Assembly (NCBI GenBank): GCA_013398055.1
Contig: VZRS01014300.1
Coordinates: 102,000 to 165,999 of the forward strand
Reading direction: 5' to 3'
Origin: Ifrita kowaldi
Lineage: Eukaryota; Chordata; Aves; Passeriformes; Cinclosomatidae
DNA: 64,000 bases
Shown: positions 12,201-24,800 of the stretch, piece by piece
How the letters are laid out: every line of letters starts with the position of its first letter
Position numbering within the stretch: the stretch's first letter is position 1
Translations under genes and position numbers: made by a program
Notes under the pieces: generated by a model
The model's input: only the letters and a program-made list of their open reading frames with translations
Database searches by the model: none
Told to the model about the DNA's origin: nothing

Positions 12201-13724
12201 TTGGTGCTCAAATCCAGGGTGACCATCAGCTCTGCAGGAGCAAACATGAGATAGGGGAATTTTAACCAAATCTACCTCCATGTGCTTCTCCCGACCTCAA
12301 AATCCAAATTTTCCATGCCAGATGGGAATGGTCTTTATGGGAACATTCCTCAGCAGGTCTCCAACTCTTCTTCCTAAGTCTTCCTTTTCTTTTTCTTTCA
12401 TATTTGTATCCACATTTCCCTCACCTCAAAATATTTAGGATAATGGATTATCTTCTGGTAGCTCCAATATTATTTTCCTCTCTCTCTCCCCTTAACCCCA
12501 CTGACCTCTCAGCTCATTTCACTGAGCGTGTTGGGGCTGATCTCCTTGTAAATCCTTTCCTCTGCATCCCATCCTACTTTGTAGCTTTCCTGGGGTTCCC
12601 ATCCCACAAACACCTAAAAGCCTTTTAAATTCCCATCAGCATATGGAATAGCACTATCATCTCCCCTGAACTCAAAATCAGGAATAGTTGTTGTCCATCC
12701 AAAGGCATGAAATAAACTTTCCACTCAGGAGTTTTCATTTTGAAGCTTCTTAGGCTCACCTTGTTTCTCTGAAATTCATCTTGGTTTATGAACACAAGGT
12801 GCACCTGCCATGGTGAAACAGGTATCTCACACATGACTTCTCACACCCTTCACCATCTTTTTTTTGTTCCAAAAGAACCTAAGTTTGCTTATTTACTTCT
12901 TTGTTTGCTTTGTTCATTTGTCTTTAAGGAAAGCAACAAATAATACTCTTTGCTCTGGGAAGGTAATAACTCTCCAGGGCAATCTCTTGAGTATTCATAT
13001 TCTCCAGAAAGTAAAATAATTTTTCACATAGTTAATAAAAAAAAGTAATTAGAGGTCAAGAACATCCATTGATGTTCTAATATTCCATTTCTTTATTGCC
13101 TTTGTTTGCAGTGAGAGAACAAAATTACAATTGCTGGAATTTTTAAAATAAAATTGGATTATAGTGTTGGTAGATTTATGACTCTTGGCATTCAAAGTCC
13201 TTGAACAAGCCCTGAAAAAAATGCTGCAAGGAGACCCTGTTCTATTAAAGTCAAACTAAATTTTAGTTATGGCTTCCAAGTCCAGAATTTCAGTGTATTC
13301 TGAGTGTTCTTCAAACAGATTTGATGATGCACTTCAAACCTTGACTTCTACAGAAAGAAAAGTCTTTTCTCTTGTCCATGTTTCCTCCATGACTCCAGGG
13401 TTTCTTACGGTGATGTGTTTACCTTTTCATTTGTCTTCCCCCAAAACATGAAGAATCCAGTCCTAGAAACTCCAGCAAAGTTTTTTCTCTTCTTTCTCAC
13501 TTCCTTCCACCGCCCCTTTCAGTTAATTCCTGTGACAGTCAGTTCTGCAGCACTGCTGACACTGAGTGTGGGACTTTTACCCAGTAATCACTTCCACAGT
13601 TGAGGTGTTGGCTCCCTTGTTCACTCCTAAACTTACTTTTTTTTGTACCTCAAGGAATATCTTGAGCATTTGTGCTTGGAATTCTGATTCATTGAGTGGG
13701 CTTTTAGTTCTCTGGAATTATCTA
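9236..13724. other. Long unique stretch, AT-rich
   Basis: No gene or confident mobile element. The stretch holds an enhancer-like segment near 10,140-10,305, a (TTTA)n run at about 10,808-10,828 and a CpG-enriched patch at about 11,955-12,200. These are described as findings. A 'gatcatagaatatcctg' match at about 10,767 resembles a CR1 3' end but is too short to call. Confidence 0.4.
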
Positions 13725-14323
13725 GGTCTTGTGGTTTAAACCCAGGCAGGAACTCAACACCACACAGCTGCTCACTCACTCCTCTGCTCCCAGCAGGATG
13801 TAGGGAAAATAAATCGGATGGTAAAAGTGAGAAAGCCTGTGGGTTGAGAAAAGAACCATTTAATAATTGAAATAAAAAAGTAATAGTGACAAAAACATCA
13901 ACAAGAACAACAATAACAATAAAAATAATAACCATAATCACAACCTTAATATAATATAATGAAAAGGGAAATAATTTTTTAAAAGAGAGAGAGAGAGCAA
14001 TAAACCTGCAGAAAAACAAATTATGCAAATGAAAAACAATCGTTAATCACCAACCATGCAATGCCCAACCAGTGCCCAAGCAGCCATCCCTGGCCAAATT
14101 TCCCACTAGTTTGTATGCTGAGTATGACTCCATAGGGTCTGGAATATCCCTTGGGACAGTTGGAATCAGAAGAGAAAAGGCCTTGACTCTGTGCAAGTGC
14201 TGCTTAGAAATAACTAAAATTTTCCTGAATTATCAACTCTGTTTTCAGCACATTTCCAAAATTTAAACCCATATTAGCAACCATGAAAAAAATTAATGCT
14301 GCTCCAAAAAAAAAATCGTCACA
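13725..14323 (-). mobile_element. Avian ERVL-type solo LTR (antisense)
   Basis: The antisense order of a common avian ERVL LTR is clear. It begins with 'gtggtttaaaccca', then 'cacacagctgctcactcactcc', 'gtgggttgag', an A-rich AAC/AAT tract (13,865-13,955), 'gcccaaccagtgcccaagcag', 'gtatgctgagtatgactccat', 'ggaatatcccttggga' and 'ccttgactctgtgcaagtgctgctt'. The 599-base span suits this LTR class. No internal retroviral coding sequence flanks it on either side, so it is a solo LTR. In sense direction the TATA region is at about 14,120 and is degraded (cagcatacaaac). No convincing 5-base target duplication is visible. The family is recalled, not searched. Confidence 0.8.
13984..13997. repeat. (GA)n microsatellite inside the LTR
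   Basis: Seven GA units lie in the A-rich part of the ERVL LTR. The tract is too short to be an active array. Confidence 0.7.
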
Positions 14324-15504
14324 TGGGGTTTTGACTGTGAAGGGGAGAGAAAGGATATCTTGTTCCCGAGAAGTCTTAATTCTTTAGAAGACTTAATTCT
14401 GTAACATCTCCATTGGGACAGACAAGAGGAGAAGTTTGCTACCATAATAACAGGGTTATATTAACAGGGATTCCTGAATTTTGTACTCTTTTTTCCCCTG
14501 TGTCATTGCAGAAATTCCTCCTGACCTCATGGGGTTTTTTTCACAGAATTCACCACAATAAATACCAGCTACAGAAATACATTATTCACAACATTAGGTT
14601 AGATTTGATTTACTTCCTGGGACCAAATTCCTTACCAGTTCCCAGGGAGCCACAGTCATTCACAGGAACATTCCTTTTCCATAAAAAAACTACCAGGACT
14701 TTCAAAAATTCAGCATCCCCAGTACAGTCCCAAAGGCATTTCTGGGGGCTGTTCAGTGTCCTGAATTTCCAGGAAGGTCAGTAAACTGGAAAGCTGTAAG
14801 TTGCTAATAAATTTTAAGTTCTGTGCCCTGTAAATAGAATCCAAGAGGAATTAGGATCCTCTTGCAGTGACTTAATATAGGCACTGCCCCAGTGCAGTAA
14901 ATCTTTTCTATGTGCCGTGATTAGAGCTGTGATTTAGGACCATTTCAGACACCTACAGTAAATAACAAGGCTTTTTGGTGCTTATTATGTCATCATACAT
15001 CCTGCAGCCTCCCCATTCAATTCTCTTTGCAGGATTGATTTTAGGGGACCTACAGGAGATTGTCTGGAATGGTTGACACTCTCCTTTTCCTTGCTTCTTT
15101 GTGGATCTGAGTCACAGGCACATCTACACAGGCTCCTGGGCTCCCTGCCCAAACAAACCAGCAAGTTCTCCTTCAGGAAAGCATCCAGAAGTTGTTGGCA
15201 AGATAAACTCGGCTCCAGACAGTTGGCTCCAAGCAGTTACGGATGTGAACCGTGTCTAATTCTGGTGCCCTTCATCTTCAGTGCTATCCCAGAAAGATTT
15301 GTGCATTCCAATACTTTTTTTTTCCCACCTATGAACACGTGAATCAAGGAATGAAATGCGCCCTCATTGCCATCCTGTAAAAACAGAGCTGGGGAGTGTT
15401 ACAACACATGAACAAAACGTCTGCAAAAAACCCTCCAGTAATTCCATTTCAGGATGCCTCCAAACCATATCTACCTCTCCCCACCTTCATTCCTCGCTCA
15501 AATA
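14324..15504. other. No recognised feature
   Basis: Unique sequence between the ERVL LTR and a CR1. A direct repeat of 14 bases (about 14,370-14,399, 'cttaattct' units) is present. The 123-codon frame at 14,413-14,784 shows no recognisable domain. Confidence 0.4.
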
Positions 15505-15820
15505 CGGAATCAGAGAATCTTTGAGGCTGGAAAAGACCTCCAAGACCGTCGAGTCCAACATTTGACCCATCTCCACCTTGTCCCCAGCCCAAAGCACTGA
15601 GTGCCATGTGCAGGAATTCCTTGGACACTGCCAGGGATGGGGACTCCAAACCACCCTGGGCAGCCCCTTCCAATGCCTGACCACTTTTCCATGAAAAAAT
15701 CCCTCCTAGTGTCCAACCTGAACCTCCCCTAGCACAGTTTGAGGCCATTTCATCTCATCCTGTCCCTGTTCCCTGGGAGCAGAGCCTGACCCCACCCCTG
15801 GCTCCACCTTCCCATCAGGC
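15505..15820 (-). mobile_element. CR1 LINE, 3' end of a different subfamily (antisense)
   Basis: Plus-strand text gives antisense CR1: 'aatcagagaatctttgaggctgg', 'aagacctccaagacc', 'gagtccaac', 'cttggacactgccagggatggggactcc', 'cctgggcagccccttccaatgcctgacca', 'tccctcctagtgtccaacctgaacctcccct', 'gaggccatttc'. The 'aagacctccaagaccgtcgagtcc' 3' end marks a subfamily distinct from the 'ggtttgggttggaagggacc' copies elsewhere. The open frames at 15,449-15,748 minus are its shadows. Confidence 0.9.
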
Positions 15821-17894
15821 AAAATGAAGTCCAGAATCGACAAATTCCTTCCTGTGCTATCAAAAACTTCCAAACTTTTGTGTAGAAAACCAAAAGTGAG
15901 AAGAACAATTTGTCTGAGATTGATTCCCTGCTTTATAGCAGCAATACTAATAAAGCAAACTTCATGCATTTCCCCTGGAAGATGCAATAATGGAATTAAA
16001 AAGGCCATGTCTAAATGCAAGCTGTGTTCTTTGGAGACTAAAAATTTTTTGGTTTTTTTCTCTTTGTTCTTCATCAGCTGCTGAAATAATGCAGTTGAAA
16101 CTCGCTTCCAGAACTACATTCTGGAATAGAAAGTATTTAAAAATTTATATTAAATATGAAAGAGTTGGAACTGCCAAATTTAAAAAGAAAGGGAAATGTG
16201 GGTGTTGAAATAATAACACAGGAAATATTTTAGGTATTTTTTTTCTTTAATAGATTGATTTAAATTCTAATTAGAAAACAATAATAATGGCTTTTGGGTG
16301 TTGTTTTTCAAAAAGATGTTTCTAGTTTGTTTTTTTTTTTTCATCTCTACAAGTCACTTCTTCTTTAGGAGTTAAAAAGAAACAGATATCTTAGAGAAAC
16401 AAAGGCAAGACTGTGAGATAGCTACACATAATTTCAGGGTAAATTGTCTTCAGCCTGTCTTCTATCACAGCTGCTTTTAGTGCTTGTTGGGGATATGGAA
16501 ATGTCTCTGTAGCTGCTAAAAATAAAGAGCACTCGAGCAGGGATGGAATGAAAAGCCATTTTTGTCTGTGTTTTAAAGTGCTCTGTACCTCACACACTTA
16601 AGTCATAGTGGAGATTTTATTAGGTGGAAACAGAAACCTCCTTTCTTTGGAACTTCTAGGAGAAAAAATGGCTTTTGAGCAAGAAAAAGAATGCAATTTC
16701 AGGTTTTAAGTACAACAAAAACTCTACGACATTTTCAATTATTGCAATGTTCAAGACATTATTTATTTAATATCAGGCATAAAATAATACACAATGTGTA
16801 CAGAATATATCCAGCATATATCTTTTAAAAGAGGACCAAAAGGTAACAGCTAGAATGAAACATAAATATTTTGACACTGGAGGAACCCTTGATCCAAAAT
16901 TTACCTCGCCTTTAGCATTTTCTTCTTGCGTTTCACTTCTCAAGTCTGTGTAGCTCCATGAAATGTTTGGCCCTGAGTCAATTTTTTTTTCAGGAAAAGT
17001 GTTTTACTGGATCATGTCCATGGATGTCAGCACCTGTTTTTGATGGAAAGAAGGAAAGACTGTCCTCTGGTTGAGTATTTATTTATTCAGGTGTGTGCCT
17101 GGAGAAAGTTCTACCTTCTTCCTTCCTTTCTTTAGATGCTCTGTACATCACATCCCAAGTTTTCAGACTAAGTCCGAAAATTACAGATTCAGAGCTTTTT
17201 TTTTAATATTTACTCAAATTCCAGGAAGCCAAATTTTGTGGGACATTGATTAGAAAATTTTAATAACAAACAAAATGGCTAAAAATGTAACAGAGAATGT
17301 TTCATCCCTCAAAACAGACAACCTTGGCTTTTCAAGGGGTGTTTGTTCCTTTTCTCTGACTACACAGGAAGAGCAGGGATTTAAAATGGCCAGAGCATAT
17401 AATTTTTCAGTTGACTGAGTTAAGGTGAAATCAATTTAAGTCCATTTCCTAAGCATTTCTTCTGCTTCGTGCATGCTAATTTCAGTATTGGTTGTGGGTT
17501 GGGTTTTCTTCTGGGGAAAGGGATTTTTAAATTTTTTTTCTTTGCTTTGTGTTTTCAGGTGGTTTTTTTTAAAGCATTTCTTTTTTTTTTTTTTCTTTTT
17601 TAAGATGTGACAAATTTTTTCTTCCCTTATTGAGCATAATTTTTTCGGGAAAGTAACACATTGTGACCAATATAATGCATGAAATACACTGTGGTGGTGT
17701 TGTCAGCCAGCCAAGGGGAATGCAGAGAACAGCACCTCATTTTTTAAACTTTCCAGTTTTATTTTGGATTACTGAAGTTCCCAGCATGATTTATTTCACT
17801 ATTTCCTGTGTGTTTCCTATGCCAAAATTGTCTCTTGTGGGAGAGCAAAAAGTGAGTGGCTTTCATCCTTTGTCAAATGGCAAAATCCATTTTG
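15821..17894. other. AT-rich unique stretch
   Basis: Many T or A runs occur (for example 16,330, 17,190, 17,520-17,660). The T-rich block 17,520-17,625 is low complexity. No gene-like frame is seen. Confidence 0.4.
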
Positions 17895-18084
17895 CAGTGA
17901 TAGGACAAGGAATAATGGGTAAAAATTACAAGAAATTGAGGGGAATTTAGGTTGGATATTGGGAAAAAATTATTTCCTGTGAGGCTGCAAGGCCCTGGCA
18001 CAGGTTGCCCAGAGAAACTGTGGCTGCCCCATCCCTGAAAGTGTCCAAAGCCAGGTTGGATGGGGCTTGGAGCAACCTGGTCTG
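17895..18084 (+). mobile_element. CR1 LINE fragment lacking the terminal tail
   Basis: It begins at 'gtgataggacaagg' and runs through 'gggaatttaggttggatattggg', 'cctgtgaggctgcaaggccctggcacaggttgcccagagaaactgtgg' and 'ggttggatggggcttggagcaacctggtct'. It stops before the last ~90 bases usual for CR1, so the 3' tail is deleted or diverged beyond recognition. Confidence 0.88.
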
Positions 18085-18809
18085 CAGATCTACGGCAACT
18101 CTGATTTGGACAATTTGTAAGATTTTAAAATAAATTTATTTTAAAGGAACTTCGTTTCATCCTTTCATGTTTACTTGAGTGGAAATGGATCAAAATCACA
18201 TCCATAGCTTGAATTTTTAATATTCGCTTACAGATCTGCAAAATTAGAACAGAAATTTAAAGAAGTCAACACTGTCAACAAGAATCATCTTTACTGGAAG
18301 TCAAACTCAGTATTTTTTCAATATATTTTGTTTCATTTTAAGCTTTTCTCAGTCATTATGTTTTTCTTTTGATTACATTATTGGCTGAGAATATTAAAGT
18401 GAATAACCAAACACATTTTGAACCTTTTTCCACAAGGACATGATGACACAAGTTTGCTGTCATATGATAAAAACAACTATCTGCTTATGCTTTATTTTTG
18501 CTTGTTTTAAAGAACACTGGTAGTCACTGTTGGAATACAGTCACAGGGGACTGAGAAAATACTTAAAATACTTGAAAAATTGGTATGTGATAAGCACTGC
18601 TTCCCAAACTGGACGTGTCTTTCTCGTTAATAATTTTCTTTCTACTGTCGGGCTGCATTTTTTACCCTTTGTTTAGAAAAAAAAACTTGTTGAAGGGTTT
18701 TCCTCTCGCTGTTGGCTGGGGTTCATCTCACTTAGCTACAAAGACCTGAAAGTCTGTGGGTGTTGGAAAGTCTGGCTTTTCCAGAATGGTGATTCCAAGC
18801 ATAATTTCC
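18085..18809. other. No recognised feature
   Basis: AT-rich unique sequence between two CR1 loci. Confidence 0.4.
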
Positions 18810-19325
18810 AACAGAATCAGACAGCATTGCTGAGTCTGGCAGGGATTCCTGGCGATCATTTCATCCTGGCCCACTGCTCTGCTTTGGTCAGAGCCCCAGC
18901 TAGAGCAGGACCATGTCCAGATTGTTTTTGAACCTCTCTAAGGATGGAGACCCCACAACATCCTGAGGCAACTTGTTCCTCTTCAACCACCCTCACACTA
19001 AAGAGTTTTCTTAAGCTTAACCTGAATTTCTGGTATTTTAGTTTCTGACTTTTAGCTCTTTTCTTGTCACTGAGAAGATACTTGCTCAGTCTTTACTTCT
19101 CCATAAGCTGTTTACACCCATTGGGAGATCCCCTGAGCCTTCTCTTCCCCAGGATGAGCTGTTCCAGCTCTCAGCCTGCCCATGTGGGTCAGATATTTCC
19201 ATCCCTTTAACATCTTTATGGTCCTTGCCTGGCCTCACTCCAGTATGTCCCATTCTCTCCTGTACTGGTGCTTGGCGCTGGACCCAGCACTCCAAATGTC
19301 TCACCAGAGCTGAGCTGAGGGGAGA
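18810..19325 (-). mobile_element. Older CR1 LINE, 3' portion (antisense), interrupted
   Basis: It is the antisense of an older CR1 group: 'gaccatgtccagattgtttttgaacctctctaaggatggagacc', 'accctcacactaaagag', 'gagatcccctgagccttctcttccccaggatgagctgttccag', 'ctggacccagcactcc' and 'caccagagctgagctgagggg'. The element breaks at about 19,325 and resumes at 19,490, where 'ggatcatccccctggacctcctggcc' continues the expected order. It is therefore split by the younger CR1 at 19,326-19,489. Confidence 0.85.
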
Positions 19326-19489
19326 TAGCCCGGAAAAACTGTGGATAACTCATTCCTAGAATTGTTCCAGGCCAGGCTGGATAGGGCTTGGAGCAACCTG
19401 GGATAGTGGGAAGTGTCCCATGGCAAGGGGCTGGAATGAGATGATCTTTCAGGTCCCTTCCAACCCAAACCATTTTGGGAGTCAGTGAA
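19326..19489 (+). mobile_element. Younger CR1 LINE inserted in an older CR1
   Basis: A short sense CR1 3' end: 'gcccggaaaaactgtgg', 'ttccaggccaggctggatagggcttggagcaacctgggatagtggg', 'gatgatctttcaggtcccttccaacccaaaccattttggg'. It lies in opposite orientation within the older element and carries only the last ~165 bases. The tail is diverged ('agtcagtgaa'). Confidence 0.85.
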
Positions 19490-19695
19490 GGATCATCCCC
19501 CTGGACCTCCTGGCCGTGATTCTCCCAGGGCAGCCCAAGATGCTGACGGCCCTTTTTTTGCCACATGAACACATTTCAGGCTCATGGTCAACTCATCATC
19601 CCTGAAGACTCCGAGGAACTTTTCTGCCAAGCTACTTTCCAACCTGTTGGCTCCTGGTCCATTCTTCTGCATGGAGTTATTCCCCTTCAAGAATT
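19490..19695 (-). mobile_element. Older CR1 LINE, continuation (antisense)
   Basis: It continues the element at 18,810-19,325 with the order 'ggatcatccccctggacctcctggccgtg', 'cagggcagcccaagatgctgacggccc', 'ttcaggctcatggtcaactcatcatccctgaagactcc', matching the CR1 segment upstream of the break. It fades near 19,695. Confidence 0.75.
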
Positions 19696-21515
19696 AAAAT
19701 GAAATATAAAACTCACATAGACTTAACACTGAAATATTAAGATGCTGCTACATGAATCACTCTCGTGGCAATGTTCTGCATCTAATTCCTCTTGGCTTTA
19801 ATGCATTCCAACAGGAAGAAAGTGCTTATACACCTTTCAAGGGTTGGAATTAATCAGTCTGCTAAAAATCATAGAGAATATGTGTGAAGGTAGAAAAACT
19901 CAATCATTGATCCTTCCCACAGCAAGCATATTATCCCTTTTTCTGTTTCTCAGCATCACCTGAATCTTCAGAGCACCCTGATCCAGTTCATTTTAAATAA
20001 CCTCAACCTGACTTTTGATGCTGCTGTTTGCTCCTTTAATCTTTGAAGAAAATCGTTCCAGTCTGCAAATTGAATGGATCATCACTGAATTAAAATCTAA
20101 GGAGGGACATGAAGCTCTGCTGGTCTGACTCCCCCTCCCACTGCCTTCATTATTTAATGCAACATTTGAAAAGTGGCCTAAGCTTATGGGAAATTACAAA
20201 TCTCCACAGTGCACTGAGCTGAAGGAACAATTCTATTTCCAGGGCAGTTTTGTGATCAGAACCCTTTGTTCCATATGAACGGGTGTGTGCTTAAGTCATT
20301 TTGCTTTTCAGAGTGCAGAGACTCACCCCTTTAGTTTATTCTTCACACCTGAACGAGTCTCACCTCAGCAGGAACTTTGAGACCTTCTCAATGAAAATGA
20401 GAGCATTGTTCCTGACAGCACATCACACACCGAAGTTGCTTAGAAGTAGAAAGTGTTGCACAAGACTGGGATGGAGAACGACAGGTAAAGGTTCTCCCTC
20501 TTTTCAGGTGCTTTCTTTGTGGGGTCTGAGCCAACAATTGATACCTTTGGCAAACTGTGTGAAACTTTCTTCTTGAGCAACCCCACAGAAATCAAAGGAA
20601 CTCTCTGTGGAAGAGGTTCTGCTCCCAGAGAGCAGAGACAAAGATATTTTGATCTGTGAAAGATCAAAATTTTGATCTGGGCAAGAGCCTATCCTGCTGG
20701 ACAGGATTTGGGCAGAGAGATGGCTTAAAAGACTTGTGGTAGATTGAGACCCTTTATCTGACACCCTCTGGGACTCATTCTCCCCTTTGGCAGAGTCTGT
20801 GTTTTCCATTCTGTGGCCTTTAGCTGCCATCAGATGTTGTATCCGATGGTGTTCACTCTTGTGTGGGGTGATGCCGTTCCCCTGTCTCACCTAGGAATGT
20901 GCAAAGCAGCTTTCTTCTCACATTTTAGGCTAGATTGCTCCTTTATCTAGCAGGTCAATTTGTTATTACTGTTTTCTCCTCCTTTTTGTAGGCAACCTTC
21001 ATCCTGTACCCTGGAAGGAGCTGCACTGGGGTGTGACTCTTTTGAGAGTGGTTTTGCACCAAATGAACTTCAGAGGTCCCTTTAGATATAAATCAGTCTG
21101 TGTTTATGGCCTCAAGCCAAGCCAGGAACATAAAAGGTGTAAACCCAGGCAGTAATTCTTAGCAGGCATTCCTAGGATGGTGCTCTGTTGGTGATAAGGT
21201 TCTACTGTTTACATCAAAATGAGTAATGTGTCTGTCCCCCAACACGCAGGACATCCCTGCACTTGTCTGGGCAGAGACAACGGGAGGGGAAGGGGAGAAG
21301 AGGACAGTGCTACAGGCTCCAGATGGAAATTCTCTTGCCTTTCCTAGTAAAGCTTCCCTCAGATAAGCAAATTCTGTGAGCTTGGGGCCTAAAGCTCATC
21401 CTGTTGTCATACTTTGTCATGGTTTTCATCACCACAAGACAACACAGATGGTTCAGACTAATTTCTCAGTTTGCACCTACAGTCTGTTATTCCAGCAAGC
21501 CTTTTGGAATTGTCC
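19696..21515. other. No recognised gene; palindromic site near 20,650
   Basis: Unique sequence. A compact AGATCAAAA/TTTTGATCT palindromic cluster lies at 20,647-20,678. A 128-codon minus frame at 20,504-20,890 is not recognisable. Confidence 0.4.
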
Positions 21516-21881
21516 CAGAATCCCAGAATGGTTTGGATCAGGAGGGACCTTAACGATCATCTTTTACACCTTCCACTATCCCAGGTTGCTCCAAGCCCTG
21601 TCCAACCTGGCCTTGGACACTTCCAGGGATGGGGCAGCCACAGCTTCTCTGGGTAAGTTGTTCTGGTGCTTTATCACCCTCAAAGCCAAGAACTTTTCCC
21701 TCATATCTAATTTAAATCTCTCCTTTTTTAGTTTAAGACCTTTCCCATTTACACTTTCCTGTGTAAAAAGTCGCTCTCCTTCCTTTTCCACAGCCCCCTT
21801 TAGGTGCTGGAAGGGGCTCTAAGGTGTCCCCAGAGCCTTCTCTTCTCCCTGAATAATCCCAGCTCCCTCAGCCTGGCCACT
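21516..21881 (-). mobile_element. CR1 LINE, 3' end (antisense)
   Basis: It starts with 'cagaatcccagaatggtttgg' and runs through 'ccactatcccaggttgctccaagccctgtccaacctggccttggacacttccagggatgggg', 'cacagcttctctggg', 'taatttaaatctctcc', 'gtgctggaaggggctctaaggtgtccccagagccttctcttctcc' and 'ccctcagcctggccactg'. The 22 bases usually between 'gatcatctt' and 'ccttccactatccc' are deleted. Confidence 0.93.
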
Positions 21882-24800
21882 GAAATGGGTTTTATTAAAA
21901 CCCCAGCCTGGTGTTACAACCTGATTTCCTCTTGCGTAGGATCCAAGCTAAACCAGATATTTATGGTGACACCACATCTACCTGGTACGACTGAAATCAA
22001 GATAGTGGCTAAAATCAAAACAGACCCAGTTTTTAAGGCCTTGTTATAAATCACTAATAAAATACCCCCCTAAATGTGCTCTTGAAAATATCAGAATATA
22101 TTCTACACTCCTCTCTGCAGTCCTTAGTCCTATGAAATGCATCCCCTGGCAGCAGTGGCTCCACGTCAGCATCTCTGCGAGTACAGACAAAGGAGCACAG
22201 AACAGAACAAGGAAAGTTTTCTTTCTGCAGGAGATGATGCAAACAAATGTAGGAGAAAAACCCCCTTTCAGCTTCCCCTCTCAATTTATTTCAATCCTAG
22301 CTGCCCTCCTTCACTTATTAAGCATCTCTTCTTGATCTCTGTCAGAACAGGATCTTGCTTTAGGCAGACTCCTGGTTCTCATGCACAGAAGGGAATAACT
22401 TGGTTTATTTTGCCAGAGTTCTTGGCAGCTACTGACCCCCTTGAACTAAAGTAACTCCCATTTCTGTCTGTGGCAAATGGTGTAAAAACCTGGCAAATTT
22501 GTACTGTTCGGGTCTCAGGTAGGAAGCAAAATTTTGCTGCCACAAATTCAATCTTCTCTCTGCACAATTCCTGGTATGAAAGGAAGGGAATGTAGTGATA
22601 ACGTGTGAAATAAAAAGGGAAAACCTCCAGGAACTGGATTTGCTCTTCTGCCATCATGATTCTTGCATCCCATGATTTTCTGCTGGTCTTTTTACCTTCT
22701 TATGAGAAGGGAGAGAGACTGGAGGTGATGAGGTGACGAGCACCAGGACCTGGATTGGAAGGGTGCAGCCATGGGAGGTGCATAAACCCAAGGGAGGGAG
22801 CATTTTTAAGTTCCTCAGCTTTTCCTGAGCACTAAATGCACAAATTGTCTAATCTGGCTCTGCCTCATTTTATCCACATGTGAAATGAGGAGTGTACTGT
22901 TAATTTCTCTGCTGTGTATGAAGCACTGTGTCAAATTGGGGAAAAAACCCATAATAGAGTTAAAAACAGGCACTGCACAATAAGATAATGTTTTTGGCAA
23001 TAAAAGGGACAGTTCCCAAATTCTCTGTTTTATCTCTTTGATAAACTTACTTGAATCACAACCTTTATTTGCGATGTGGCCACAAAAATATATGAGCAAG
23101 AGGGTGATGAGCCTCTGAACAAAACCCTGTCTCTGAATGTCCTTGCTCTGACACAGTGGGGCAGAGGATGTTGCATTTTGAGTTTTAAATGGGGTATTTA
23201 AGGTTGGAGAGGGGAATGGAAGCAAAAACCCAAACCCCACGTGTGTGTGCAGGTGTCTGCTGTGCCACCTCCCTCTCCTGGAATCAGAGTGACTTCGGAG
23301 GTTCAAGGGAGGGAAAACAAATGTCTGACAGCCTCAAACTCCATGGATCAGAGATACAATGAATATTGTTTTACAGTGATATTTTTAGGCTAAACAAAAA
23401 TAGTTGGGAGTTAGGGCTGGAAGTGGAATATTTGCTTGCAAAGGTGATTGATACTGACTTTAATTAAAATAGATCCTCCCACGCAAGTCCCTCCTCTCCC
23501 ATTAAAACTCCTCTTGAAATTACTATCTATTTACTGTTTATAAATAGCCAGAGGTTTTTATAGCTTGTTCTTGGCCTGATCAACCGTAGGTTTGACCTTG
23601 ACTTTGAAAGAACTGGGGTTTAGTGTTAATAAATTCTATCATTTTCCATTTCATTTTTCTTCCCATACAAAAGTTTATTAAGTTTTTCCTTTCTATTTCT
23701 CCTCAATCTTCCACATAGTGTCTTATTTTGTTTTGTTCTACTTTATTTTCCTTCTATAGCACTCTTGTTTTTTTCCTCATCTTCTTCAATTTAATATATG
23801 CTCTTTGTCAGTGTTTGCTCCACAGCTGAGTATATTTTACATTTATCTGAATTAGATCTCATTTCTACCTATAACACTGATCTTCTATTGAAATCGTTCC
23901 TGTTTTCCTTCATCTGGCTACTCCTAATTCCTGAAACTTTCATCCATTATCTTGAAATATACATTTTTCAATACCGTAGTCATAGTTATTTATAAAAATA
24001 TCAAAAAAACCCCTGCAGACAGAGAGCAGATCTTTCCATAAATCAGCGACCCAGATTTGCTCTGAGCTGTTTTTAGATGGAGCACATTTGCTGTGACAAC
24101 CCTTAATTTATATTGGGAAAGATGAAAATGTAACAAGAACTAGTATTGGAAAAAATTATATTTAAGCCTCTTTCCCTTGTGTTTAGAAGAGTCTTCCACC
24201 CAGAAACAACAAGAAAACACAATTTTAGGACCATTAAAAAATTCTGACAAATTTAGAAGGTTCAGCTTTATCACCTCAAGACCTCTGTTTCCACCAAAAC
24301 GTATTATTTTCCTCTTTTTTTTTCTGCCCTTAGTGCATCTTGACTGAGAAGACTTTTCCTGGATCATGGCCTCTCCAAGACTGAGGACTTTTGGGAAAAG
24401 GGAAGGTTCAGTTTAAGCTAGCAAGAGGAATGGGGCCACAACAATCCCTGGCAGGTACTTTTCCACACTAAAATATTTCCTTTTTTTCCTGTAAACAGCA
24501 GGGTGTTTCTGATAATTGTATTTTCCCTGCGATTTGGCTGTGGAAAGCCAGCTCTCCCTGTTTTCCTGCTGCTCATTTGTGAGGTATGAACTGCACTCTG
24601 CTGGGCAAAGTTTCGCTCTGGGTTTTGCATCAGTGACATTTGAGCAGCTCTGGGGTTAAACCTGGGCTCGGTAACGAGGCTGGGGTTGATGTGTCTCATT
24701 ATTTTTGTGACTCAGCTCGTACCTACACAGTGTGGGGGCATCCAGATGAAATCCCGCGTTTCAAAAAGAAGACAGAAATATTTCCCCTTTCAGGATGCGT

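Noticed and set aside
15449..15748. Overlapping minus frames of 65-99 codons
   Set aside because: They lie in a CR1 3' region, which is noncoding in the parent element.
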